A program made the translations under genes and the position numbers. Below are positions 23,401-52,479 of a stretch of 64,000 nt of DNA, piece after piece. Within the stretch, counting starts at the first letter, position 1; the number at the start of each line of letters is the position of its first letter. This DNA comes from Monodelphis domestica (Eukaryota > Chordata > Mammalia > Didelphimorphia > Didelphidae), in NCBI RefSeq assembly GCF_027887165.1, contig NC_077228.1, positions 429,155,957-429,219,956 on the forward strand, in the 5' to 3' direction. Below the pieces are notes generated by a model. It was given only the letters and a program-made list of their open reading frames with translations, had not been told where the DNA came from and ran no database searches.

Positions 23401-25403
23401 GAAAAGGAGAGTATATTTGAAAATAGCCATTGAGAGGCAGTTTTAGTGATGAATGCAGTACTCAAGTTGCAAGAGAATAAGGATTCAGTATATTTTAAGA
23501 AAGTAAAAGAAATTACTTTGAAATTTTTAAAGTTTCATAGTGGAGGTGGGGGGGGGGGTTGAAATTTTAACTTGAAGTAGGGATCCTATGAATTAAAATA
23601 CCCAAGAAAAGGTTAGAGGATATATGAACACATTTGTAGAGTTTGTTGGAAAGCCAAGGGAGAGAAAAACTGGAAATGTCCTAGAAAAGTTAGAATATAG
23701 GATCAAAGTAGAATCAGTTTTTACAAAGAGAAGCATTTCCTTCTGGGAGGTGGACAAAGGTAGAAATCTTTTTGAGATTATTACAGGAATGAGTTGTTAA
23801 AGCAGGACAGGTCAGAATGGTGGTCATCTGCAGAATGAACCTGGGGGAAAAAGGTAAATACTTAATAAATTTTAGTATTAACTGGATATAAGAAATTTGG
23901 GGTCGGGGGGGTGGGGGTAAGGATTTCAGAGCATTAGCCAGAGACTAGTTTCATATTGAATTTGTACTGGGTAAAATCAATATGCTTTTGTAAAAGACCC
24001 TTATCGTCAATGGCCAGCTAACCAGGGAACAGAAACATAAGATGAAAAATCTATTTTGAGTTAAGTCTACCATCTTTAAAGCTTACACATTATACATTTT
24101 AACTTGTCTTTTTTTTTTTTAAGGTAATTTGCCAGTTGATGGAGGATTTCAGAAAATATATATGTAAATTCTGGATCAATATTTTCCCAGTACTTTTTAT
24201 GTTTATGAATATCATGGTGCTTGGAATTATAGGAGCAGCTATAGTTATAGCCATCTTGAAGGTGCTTTTCCCTCATTATGAATCCAAGTAAGTAATAATC
24301 ATTTTTAATGAAAATTAGCACTCCAGCTTTTCTTTTTCTCCCTGCCACTCCACTTTGTCATTTAGGTTCAGGAACACTCAGTAAATCTTTCTCCCTAATT
24401 AAAGGAGAACCCTGAAAACATAGGCCATGTTTTCCCAAGTTTCTCAGCATAATTGACCTGCTCATTTCAGCCTTCTTGCTAATAAAAATGGATCTTCATG
24501 AAGATGGTCAGTGTTATTAACATAGTAACACCTTGTCAGCCAGCCTTGAAATATAGCTTTCTTCATAGCTATATTGAAGCTAGATTCTAGTAGTTTGTTT
24601 TAGCTCAAGAAGGAAATTATGATAGCCTACAAACTTGATATACTTCAGTCAATTATATACTATTACCAGTATAATGTATATGTATTCTTATATACTCTAT
24701 TAATAGGTACTTGTTATACTAATATAATATGAACCATTAATAGTCAATTTATGAAAAGCTAAATTTAAGTCTCCAGATTAAACACTTTTTAACTTTTTTT
24801 GTATAAAATTTAAATTTCAGTAAAGACCCTTGAGGTACATTATTACTTCACTGTATCTAGACCATAGCCACTCAGCAGAATCCAAATGGATCAAGTACTA
24901 TACTACTAGTATGGCATAATACCTAGTAGCATAGTATATGAGAATGTTATTAACAAAAAGGAAGTATTTTAAAATAAAATGCTTTATTGTATAAAATAAA
25001 AACACAATCTCTGTGCCCAGAAGGTAAGGATAGCATTCCTTTTTTCTAGGTTAGATAATCTTTCTTCTTAGCCTGTGAGAGTTGCAGGCTCCTACCTCTT
25101 TCAGGACTATCCCCTAGGCAGTGATCTTAAAGCCCCACTGGTACTTCACCCCTGCCCCATTTCCTTTGACCAGTACTGTCCGAGCTACCTTCTTTTGTGG
25201 AACTGTTATTTTAGGATCTATCAACAAAGTCTATGCCCTTATCTAGTAGGAAAATTTAGTATCTTCTGTATTACATTAAGACAAATCCTTTTTTCAGGGG
25301 AATTCTTCACCTGGATAAAGTGGACTACCATAAGTACTACCCTAACATCTCAGAGACAACAGAGGAACCAAAGATTACTCTTGAAGAGAAGATATGTATT
25401 TAA
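1935..25403 (+). CDS. GINM1: GINM1, glycoprotein integral membrane protein 1 (whole gene, 8 coding exons)
   Basis: Joining 1935-2063, 9949-10008, 10900-10996, 18394-18545, 19318-19474, 21262-21392, 24124-24287 and 25298-25403 gives 996 nt, 331 aa, with GT-AG introns and matching phases throughout. From memory human GINM1 is 330 aa with the same exon blocks, including VETT, the [15 protein letters not shown] segment and a C-terminal Cys-Ile. The protein has a Leu-rich signal peptide (about residues 1-30), a lumenal/extracellular domain with N-glycosylation sequons N49-V-T and N169-Y-T, one transmembrane helix at about 262-287 and a roughly 40-residue tail ending K-I-C-I. It is therefore a type I membrane glycoprotein. 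Its molecular function is not established and I infer none. The ATG (ACCAAG-ATG-G) has a strong Kozak context (A at -3, G at +4) and lies in a CpG-rich promoter. KATNA1 converges from the other side, as in other mammals. Confidence 0.96.
2421..3390. other. GINM1 intron 1, first part; nothing further recognised
   Basis: Moderate-GC sequence after the CpG island. I see no repeat or exon I can support. Confidence 0.4.
3401..3653 (+). mobile_element. tRNA-headed SINE, family B (plus) with perfect 13-bp TSD
   Basis: GGCACAGTGG head, TTCAAATCTGGCCTCAGAC core, then the second-family tail (CTTTGCCAAGAAAATCCCAA, ACTGAAATGACTCAAAAATG, ACAACA). Flanked by AGTGTTGTTCCTA at 3388-3400 and 3654-3666, an exact 13-bp target-site duplication. 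Confidence 0.9.
4360..4890 (-). mobile_element. L2 (CR1-clade) LINE 3' fragment, minus
   Basis: Purine-rich plus strand with the hallmarks of reversed L2: 'AAGGAGCTTACAATTTGATA', a later 'AAGGTCTTTGAATACC' and 'GTGACATGATCAGAGACTG'. Diverged. Confidence 0.6.
5020..5785 (+). mobile_element. L1 3' end (ORF2 C-terminus, 3'UTR, A/T-rich tail), plus
   Basis: Classic L1 end sequence: CATACCACTGCTGGGTTTGT, GATGCCCATCAATTGGGGAA, GTGGTATATGTTGGTGATGG, then a 3'UTR with a G-run and AAATAAAATAAGG before a (TA)n tail at 5754-5779. Less diverged than the other L1 pieces here, but 5'-truncated. Confidence 0.85.
5870..6125 (+). mobile_element. L2 3' tip and MIR-like SINE remnant
   Basis: 'TTAGCACAGTACCTGGCCCA' plus 'TAGTAGGTGCTTAACTAATG' is the L2 3' end (5870-5950). 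5985-6120 has a MIR-type core (TTCTAGTCTACTCTGCCACT, then 'CTTATCTATAAAATCAGA'). Confidence 0.5.
6126..7607. other. GINM1 intron 1; mostly unrecognised
   Basis: A faint MIR-like core (6850-7060: 'CTCAGTTTCCTCAAATGTAA') is the only thing I can name; the rest looks like unique intron. Confidence 0.35.
7610..7779 (-). mobile_element. SINE family A (minus) with TSD
   Basis: Reverse orientation: T-run, AACCTTTACCTTCTGTCTTA, core, and TAGTTGCCCCT end. CCCATCTCT flanks both sides (7601-7609 and 7780-7788). Confidence 0.85.
7790..7965 (+). mobile_element. Mar1/CORE-SINE-like fragment
   Basis: 'CTATAAATTGCAGAAAAGGT' and 'TTGGTAGGGGGAGG' resemble the 3' half of the marsupial Mar1-type SINE as I remember it. 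A second small piece is at about 8490-8580. Confidence 0.45.
8590..9500 (-). mobile_element. L2 LINE fragment, minus
   Basis: Starts with the reversed L2 3' tip (TATTTATTAAGTGCTTACTA) and CTCCTATATGCCAAGCACTT, then purine-rich reversed ORF2: 'GGCTTCTGAGATTTTAGATT' and, further on, 'AGTTTGGGATGTTACATTTA'. No intact frame. Confidence 0.6.
9501..9948. other. End of GINM1 intron 1
   Basis: Purine-rich, possibly continuing the L2 fragment to about 9790; then a splice acceptor at 9948. No exon seen. Confidence 0.35.
9949..10008 (+). CDS. GINM1: GINM1 coding exon 2
   Basis: A 60-nt, phase 0-0 exon encoding residues 44-63, [20 protein letters not shown]. Acceptor CTTGCAG, donor GTTTGT (weaker than consensus). 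It carries the N49-V-T glycosylation sequon. Intron 1 before it is about 7.9 kb. Confidence 0.94.
10605..10803 (-). mobile_element. SINE family A (minus)
   Basis: T-run, CCCTCATCTTCTGTCTTGGA, core and 'GAGCCACCTAGCTGCCCC' end. Lies in GINM1 intron 2, about 100 bp before exon 3. Confidence 0.85.
10900..10996 (+). CDS. GINM1: GINM1 coding exon 3
   Basis: Encodes residues 64-96 (last codon split, phase 1), beginning [20 protein letters not shown]. The donor at 10997 is GTGAGT. A second possible donor, GTGAGG, lies 15 nt upstream (exon end 10981). The distal donor is preferred because splicing to exon 4 then gives [14 protein letters not shown], the same length as the human segment I recall (CQTLIVKNENLENL). 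Confidence 0.93.
11640..12790 (+). mobile_element. L2 LINE fragment with 3' end, plus, split by a SINE
   Basis: Pyrimidine-rich L2 ORF2/3' sequence: GACACTATTTTCTCCTGATG, 'CTCAGATCACTCCTTCATTG', then the L2 end 'TTGTATCCCCAGGGCTTAC' and CTTAATAAATGC. Interrupted exactly by the SINE 12468-12684. Confidence 0.7.
12468..12684 (+). mobile_element. SINE family A (plus) with perfect 15-bp TSD
   Basis: A clean copy: GGCAGCTGGGTAGCTCAGTG (A box), 'GGTTCAAATCTGGCC' (B box), core, AAGACGGAAGGTAAGGG and an A-rich tail. AATGTAAACTCCTTG is found at 12453-12467 and 12685-12699. Confidence 0.93.
12791..13770 (+). mobile_element. Second L2 LINE fragment, plus
   Basis: L2 ORF2-like text restarts mid-gene directly after the first copy's 3' tip: 'CATATCCAAAGTTGAGTTTC', 'CACCCACATCCAATCTTGTC', 'CTGCCAAAGTCATTTTTCT', so it is a separate, tandem copy. 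Confidence 0.6.
14115..14565 (+). repeat. Unclassified interspersed repeat, copy 1
   Basis: Shares blocks with 60525-60970: CAAAGTCCAGTGGCAAGACA versus GAAGTCCAGTGGCAGGACAA (both followed by AAAGTCAGGAT), 'CTTGCTTCAGGTG' versus 'CCTGCTTCAGGTG', and 'GAGAGTTGGGTGAA' versus 'GAAAGCTGGGTGAA'. Present twice in 64 kb, so it is a repeat; I cannot name the family. No coding potential is conserved between copies. Confidence 0.65.
15340..15725. mobile_element. Old MIR/CORE-SINE-like remnants
   Basis: Two adjoining degraded elements: 15340-15480 ('AACTGAGAGGACCATAGAAA', 'GTCCAAGTCACACATTCTGG') and 15500-15720 ('CAAATATTATTTCATGTATC', 'GGATCACAGAGTGAGTGAG'). Confidence 0.45.
16100..17180 (-). mobile_element. 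L2 LINE fragment, minus, split by a SINE
   Basis: Reversed L2: 'CTATGCTAGTTCCTGTGCCA', GAGGATACAAAAAAGACCAA, then 'AAACAGGAAAGTGGCCTCAT' before and 'AGTATGGAGGACTGATGGAG' after the SINE insertion at 16582-16816. Confidence 0.65.
16582..16816 (-). mobile_element. SINE family B (minus) with perfect 12-bp TSD
   Basis: Reverse copy: TTGTTCAGTCGTCTGACTCC, CCCCATTTGGGGTTTTCTTG, core, GCACCACCTCATGG. TTAGGAAAATTA lies at 16570-16581 and 16817-16828. Confidence 0.92.
17405..17645 (+). mobile_element. MIR-related CORE-SINE
   Basis: Pol III-like head with GGTTCAAATCCTGCC (B box), 'AGCTGTGTGATGACCCTGGG', and an end with GTGCTTTGCAAACCTTAAAG. Diverged. Confidence 0.6.
17646..18393. other. End of GINM1 intron 3
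   Basis: I see no feature I can name; a plain pyrimidine tract leads into exon 4. Confidence 0.35.
18394..18545 (+). CDS. GINM1: GINM1 coding exon 4
   Basis: Encodes residues 96-146, from [16 protein letters not shown] to VVDIDGKK. The acceptor is a pyrimidine tract ending TTTTTGATAG and the donor is GTAAGA; phases 1 and 0. It follows a 7.4-kb intron containing L2, SINE and unclassified repeats. Confidence 0.95.
18698..18896 (+). mobile_element. SINE family A (plus), GINM1 intron 4
   Basis: CAGCTGGGTAGCTCAGTAGA head, GTGACCCTGGGCAAGTTACT core, GGTGGAAGGTAAGGGTTT and A-run. Confidence 0.88.
19318..19474 (+). CDS. GINM1: GINM1 coding exon 5
   Basis: Encodes residues 147-199 (last codon split, phase 1): [15 protein letters not shown], then the N169-Y-T sequon and HLSQK. 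Acceptor TTTCACAG, donor GTAACC. At 157 nt its loss would shift the frame. It sits between SINE copies in opposite orientation (18698-18896 plus, 20480-20684 minus). Confidence 0.95.
19740..20470. other. GINM1 intron 5, unresolved repeat-like sequence
   Basis: 20280-20470 is MIR-like ('CTCAGTCTCTTTTCTGTAAA', 'CTTCCAGCTCTAGATTTAGA'). 19740-20170 looks repeat-derived but I cannot assign it. Confidence 0.35.
20480..20684 (-). mobile_element. SINE family A (minus) with short TSD
   Basis: T-run, TAACCCTTAACTTCTATTTT, core, CAACCAGCTACCC end. CTGGTAGA flanks it (20472-20479 and 20685-20692). Confidence 0.85.
20845..21046 (-). mobile_element. SINE family A (minus) with internal 27-bp tandem duplication
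   Basis: AAACCCTTACCCCTTCTTAT, then the core. A 27-bp unit beginning GTCAAATTTGAATCCAAGAC is present twice in a row (20973-20999 and 21000-21026), without a mismatch. Confidence 0.85.
21262..21392 (+). CDS. GINM1: GINM1 coding exon 6
   Basis: Encodes residues 199-242: the juxtamembrane stalk with [14 protein letters not shown] and the conserved Pro-rich [15 protein letters not shown]. Acceptor CTTCAATAG, donor GTAACT; phases 1 and 0. Confidence 0.95.
21640..22265 (-). mobile_element. L1 3'-end fragment, minus
   Basis: Reversed L1 end: 'CTCCTGGTTCCGCTCACTTT', 'ACAACTTATTCAGCCATTCC', 'GTCCCAAATTGTTCTCCAGA'. Degraded. Confidence 0.65.
22270..22425 (+). mobile_element. Truncated SINE family B (plus)
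   Basis: Starts at the core ('TAGCTGTGTGACCCTATTTG') and keeps the family B 3' half: TCTGTAAAATGAGCTGGAGA, 'GGCAAACCATTTCAGAATCT', 'CAACTGCACAATAACC'. The tRNA head is missing. Confidence 0.7.
22430..23150. other. GINM1 intron 6: MIR-like and possible L1 remnants
   Basis: 22435-22610 has a SINE-like head with 'CAATACAGTGGGTAGTGTGC'. 22660-22700 ('TTCAGCCATTCCCTAATTGG') matches reversed L1 3' sequence. The rest is not assigned. Confidence 0.35.
23150..23870 (-). mobile_element. Probable reversed L2 fragment
   Basis: Purine-rich plus strand with phrases such as GAAGCAGGAGGGTGATGTTA and 'GAGTGTCAAAGATGTCTTC' that fit reversed L2, but heavily diverged. Contains a G9 run at about 23551. Confidence 0.35.
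24124..24287 (+). CDS. GINM1: GINM1 coding exon 7 (transmembrane helix)
   Basis: Encodes residues 243-297 (last codon split, phase 2). An amphipathic pre-membrane stretch, [17 protein letters not shown], is followed by about 26 hydrophobic residues (262-287) and then Lys. The acceptor has an uninterrupted T-run before AAG; the donor is GTAAGT. Confidence 0.95.
24748..24890. repeat. Local duplication, copy 1 (GINM1 intron 7)
   Basis: Aligns with 25764-25920. Shared TTTATGAAAAGCTAAATTTA (20 of 20), 'CATTATTACTTCA' and 'ATCCAAATGGA', with substitutions and small indels between. Confidence 0.85.
25298..25403 (+). CDS. GINM1: GINM1 coding exon 8 (cytoplasmic tail and stop)
   Basis: Completes codon 297 (AA|G) and encodes [10 protein letters not shown], then a diverged acidic tail ending LEEKICI and TAA at 25401-25403. 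Acceptor TTTTTTCAG. The KGIL.LDKVD block and the final C-I match the human tail as I remember it; the middle differs and is a few residues shorter. The Cys is second from the end, so it is not a CaaX box. Confidence 0.94.
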
Positions 25404-25477
25404 CACATGCCCCATTTTTCCATTTTGAAACCTGCCACATGGAGCCAAAATTCCCAATCAAAGAAAAGTATAATTTA

Positions 25478-25483
25478 AATAAA
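25478..25483 (+). terminator. GINM1: Candidate GINM1 polyadenylation signal (AATAAA)
   Basis: AATAAA 75 nt after the stop codon, with a second one at 25485-25490. A further AATAAA near 26267 could serve a longer 3'UTR. Which is used cannot be told from sequence. Confidence 0.5.
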
Positions 25484-25763
25484 GAATAAAAGTATATTGA
25501 AAAACAGTGCCACAACTAAGCTTGGCCTTCTAGGTGAGGTTGGAGAATGAGGATATAGCATTTAACTTGTGAAGTCAGATATGACTTCCTAAAGTATGGC
25601 AGAGCGGTAAAGTTAGCCAAATGGAAATCAACAAAAGTAAACAAAGACTTGCCATACCTATATTTGCATACCAAAAAAGACTTTGAGCCAATAATTCTAG
25701 GTGCCTTATTAAGAAAATTACATCTATTTTTTTCTTATTGTAATGTACGAGGACTTTAAGCAC

Positions 25764-25920
25764 TTTATGAAAAGCTAAATTTAGGAGGCACTTCCAAAAT
25801 AACACTTTTAACTATCTGACTTGTATTTTGTATAACATTAATAATTTTGATGAAGAACCTTGAGATGCATTATTACTTCATTGTACTTGGACCAAGGCAA
25901 CTCAGCAGGATCCAAATGGA
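25764..25920. repeat. Local duplication, copy 2 (GINM1 3' flank or long 3'UTR)
   Basis: Partner of 24748-24890, same orientation, about 1 kb away on the far side of the last coding exon. Confidence 0.85.
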
Positions 25921-26985
25921 ATTGTCAAACATTCTTACTGCAGATTAAATCTACTGGGGAGGGAAGGAATTGGGTAAATATACTTAGTGGGTTATGATGG
26001 GTCAGAACTTATGCTGGTGACTCATTTCCCACAATATAAATCAGTGACAACATTACTAAATTTCAGTGAACAAACAATACAAAGTTTTAAGATAATCTAG
26101 TACTGATGTACTTTGTTTTTACTTAGCTATTCTGACTTTACTTTTAGTGCAATGAATGGACTTAAACACTTAAGTATATTTATTAACACTTATTTCAGTG
26201 GAACACCTGAAAATGGAACAAGTTATTTTGAGTCATAAGAAAGTTTACTTAAGCTTTAAAGAATATTAAATAAAAAAGCAATGTTTGTTTTAATGAAATC
26301 TACAGAAGATGGCAGTCTACTTATGCTCAAATAGCCAGTCCTAGTTTTATGGGATGATACGTATTTATAAGGAAATTTATTCTATATATTTAGAAGAAAA
26401 AATATAAAGGAAATCATTTAAGGTTTTATAACTCATTTGTCAATTCTATATCATTTATAAAATGCTTTTGATTTAAGTCCCCAAATAAGCTTACAATGAG
26501 TGTCTGAATAAAACTTTGGAAATAAGTATTTACCTGCCCCTACAGCAAATTTCTTCTCAGGGACATGAAAATAGAGCCAGGTAAGACTCCTGCATATTTC
26601 TTCAAATGCTTAATGAAATATGTAAGGTGAGGAAAACCTTCTCTAGCTTTGCAGAGGATCCTGAAAGTAGTAGGAAGGGCACTATAGGTCCTTGTTCAAA
26701 GTTATTCCTCTTTGGTTTATCTAAATGAACAAAACTGTTCTTAAAAGTTCCATCCATGAGCACACAAGGCTGGCTCCATTATTACTTGGATTGAAAAGTG
26801 GCTGAAATCAGTTCTCTTCCTCTATTAATAGATGAAACAATGTAAAAAGAGGCATCATCTCTTAAGTCTATATGAAGGTATAGCCTCAAATAAGAGTTAA
26901 TTGTAAAATACTATTAAATAAAAAAAGATTTAATGCAAGAGTTAACAAATTGAGTCAAGTTTCCCTGCAGCTTAAAAAAATTACA

Positions 26986-26991
26986 TTTATT
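26986..26991 (-). terminator. KATNA1: Candidate KATNA1 polyadenylation signal (AATAAA on minus)
   Basis: TTTATT on the plus strand reads AATAAA on the minus strand, 138 nt past the KATNA1 stop. Other copies further on (for example near 26180) could give a longer 3'UTR. Confidence 0.45.
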
Positions 26992-27128
26992 CAGAATCAT
27001 GAGTTCCTTTTATAATTATCATTATGAAAGTTTAAAAAAATATAGCACTCAGTGCAATGAAATACTACTTTTCATTACTATTGAAACAACTTAAGGCAGG
27101 TTTCTCACAGTTTACTTTAAAAAAGAAT

Positions 27129-49752
<22,624 letters not shown>

Positions 49753-49765
49753 GCTCAAATGCAAG

Positions 49766-51239
49766 CTGAAAAAAAAAAGGAAAAAATCTTCATGTTGCAT
49801 TTGTATGACCAATAGGTATCACAAACAAGGTCTAAGCACAGAGAAAAAAGGGAACATTATCCAAGGTCCAAAGATTCAGGAGAGCCCAATTCAGATTGTA
49901 TCATTACCATAAGGGAAGAAAAAACTATGGATGAGCTTTAAACCTTTGATGGGAATAGGGAAGTTAGAAATGGAATTTAATGGGAAAAAAGGGTACCCCA
50001 GCTGACTTTTCCCTTTGTACTACAACCTAAAGAAGAAATATTACTTTATTTTATGGGAAAAATGGTCCCTGACCCAAAATAACAACTCAATTGCTTCTCC
50101 ATTTGTTATTTATAGCAAATTTACATATGGGAGTTTAAGATTAAATAAAACTTGCCTTGAACAATATTTAGTTAGAAACATTTAAATTTGAAAATAGAAG
50201 TAAATTCAAATCTTACCTTTCAGGAATTTATAGTCTTACTATTTACTATTATGAGTGATTTCATCTGTGAAATAGTTTATTGAACAAAGGTAGCAGTTTT
50301 ATTCTTTCAAGGAGCCGATCATGAGATTATTTAAATATTTAAGTTTTTGCAATTTAAAAATGAATATTTCCTTTCTTTGTAAATTGCTTCTACTTTATTA
50401 CAGAATCATTAAGTTCTTTGAGGTACAGAATGAATATAACATAGAATAAAGAACAGCAAAATGTCAAACAAAAGTGCATTTGGGACTTTAAAAATTGCAT
50501 AAATATTTTCTTTCTTGGAGAATCAGTGGTATGTATAAACAGATTAAGAGAATATACTGATTTTACTTTAGAATAATTTTATCTTTATAAAACTGGCCAA
50601 TATTAATAATAGTCACAGCAAAGACAGGAAGATGGAAATGTTATGCTTCACTATGCATATTCATTACATTCCTGTGCTTTTCCAATTGGAAGAAAGAATT
50701 ATGAGGGAGAATGAGATTCTTAAAAAAGAGTGTGAAGTCTTCAGAAGGCCAGAAGGAATAGCAGACAAGCAAGTATATTTGAAAATTATATGCTGAATTT
50801 ATTATATACTTTAGAATAAAAGCAAGCTTTAATAAGTGGAATTTGCAGTTTCATAAACAATACTTTCCTGTTTGTGTTTATATATATATATGTGTGTGTA
50901 TATTTATATGTGTGTGTGTGCTCATGTTATATTCAAATTAAAAATAAAGTAAAATTTTTGAAATTAAAAGTGTTTGAAATAGGAAAAGTTTTGAAGTTCA
51001 GAACATCCCAAATCCTGCCTCCAAAACACACCAGTTTTATGACTGTTATAGTCAGTTATCCCCTAAAAAACTCTAAAGCTCTAATTATAGATGAGTTGGT
51101 GATCTATATCAGCAAAGCTTCATCGAGAGTTCCCCTTATAATCTGGCCTCAGACATTTCTAGCTATGTGAGAGCAAGTACTATTAAAAGAGAATGGGTTT
51201 TTAAAAAAGTTACCTTTATAGATAGTCAGTTCCAAAAGT
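49766..51239. other. KATNA1 5'UTR intron, proximal part
   Basis: AT-rich with a short (TA)/(TG) run at 50878-50920. No repeat family recognised. Confidence 0.4.
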
Positions 51240-52340
51240 CTCCTCATCATTTAATAAATTAACAAACATTTATTAAGTTCTTAATATATGATAGGCATTG
51301 TATGGGGTAAATAAAAATGACACATGAAAACAATTCCTATTCCCAAACAGATTACATTCTAATGGAGAATACAAGTATAGGTATATTCAGAACAAAACAG
51401 AATAAACACAAGGTAGCTAAATAACAGCACAAGGCAGCTGGGGTGGGGGAAGAAGAAAATAAACATTTATATAGTATCTATTATATGCCAGGCATTGTGC
51501 TTAGTTAATGAATTTAAGCACAATAGAATTTTAGACATGCTGAGTTTGAGATCTCTCTAGGGTATCTAATATGCAATTAATGTTCTGGTACTAAATCTAA
51601 GGTAGAGACTAAAGATAAATACATAGATCTGGGAATTCTCTGAATATAAATAATAGTCTAGCCTCATGATGGCAAACCAATGGCACATGTGCCAAAATGG
51701 GCACACAGAGCCCTCTCTGTGGGCATGTGAGTCATCACCCCCCCCTTCAGAGTTCATTACTAGAAAGGCAGAAGAACTGGGGGAGCTGTTCCCTCCCCCC
51801 TCTCCACTGTGCTAAGAACATTTTTTCACTTCACCCATTCCTCTGGCCAGTAACCCAATGGGATTGCTTCCTCTCCTGTCTGGGGTAAGGAGGGGTAGGG
51901 GAGGAGTACAGGGGTGAGGGGGCCAAGAAGGGCTTTTTAGTCTCTGTGGGGCAGGGCACAGCACACGGTCTCTAAAAGGTTCACCATTGTCTAGCCCACA
52001 GAAGTTAATGAGGTTACCAAAAGAAGGGGGTTGAGGAAGAAAAGGAGGGCAGGGCTGAACATTGGTATATACCCATAGTTAAAGGTATGATTTGGATGAT
52101 GATTCAGCAAAGGATTTGAATAGTCAGACATTAGGAGAACCAGGAGAAAGTAGAGTCACAAATAGCCAGGGAGGAAAGAATATATAGTAAGGGAGGAAGT
52201 TCTGCAAGGTCAAATGGCATGTCAAGTAGGTCAGGAAGGATGAGAAGTTAGAAAAGATAATCATTAAACTAGTAATTAAAATATCATTGGGGGGTAGTTT
52301 CAGCTGAGTATTACCCACCCAGTGCTTATCATATATTAGG
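51240..52340 (-). mobile_element. L2 fragment, minus, carrying a hAT insertion
   Basis: 'ACAAACATTTATTAAGTTCT' tip, later 'AGCACAATAGAATTTTAGAC'; after the hAT (51664-51988) reversed L2-like text resumes ('GAACCAGGAGAAAGTAGAGT'). Confidence 0.5.
51664..51988. mobile_element. Non-autonomous hAT element 3 (325 bp), perfect 8-bp TSD
   Basis: Left end TCATGATGGCAAACC; right end AAAAGGTTCACCATT, a few bases short of the consensus terminus. GTCTAGCC at 51656-51663 and 51989-51996. Interior closely parallels element 1 ('CACTAGAAAGGCAG'-type motif, CATTTTTTCACTTCACCCAT, CTGTCTGGGGTAAGG). Confidence 0.88.
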
Positions 52341-52479
52341 GACTTAATATGCTTGTTGATTGATTAAATGTCAAGGAGGCTTCTGGAACTATGACTTCAT
52401 CTACAGGGAGAACTCTTGATGAGAAAGCTTTGCCCTCTATAACTTAGAAGGTTAGAAGCCAGTTTGCAAAGGGTTAAAG

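Larger units (their letters stand above)
25404..27128. other. Convergent intergenic/3'UTR interval between GINM1 and KATNA1
   Basis: About 1.7 kb between the two stop codons, AT-rich, with several AATAAA motifs on both strands. Apart from the duplicated block I see no repeat insertion. Long 3'UTRs of the two genes could meet or overlap here. Confidence 0.6.
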
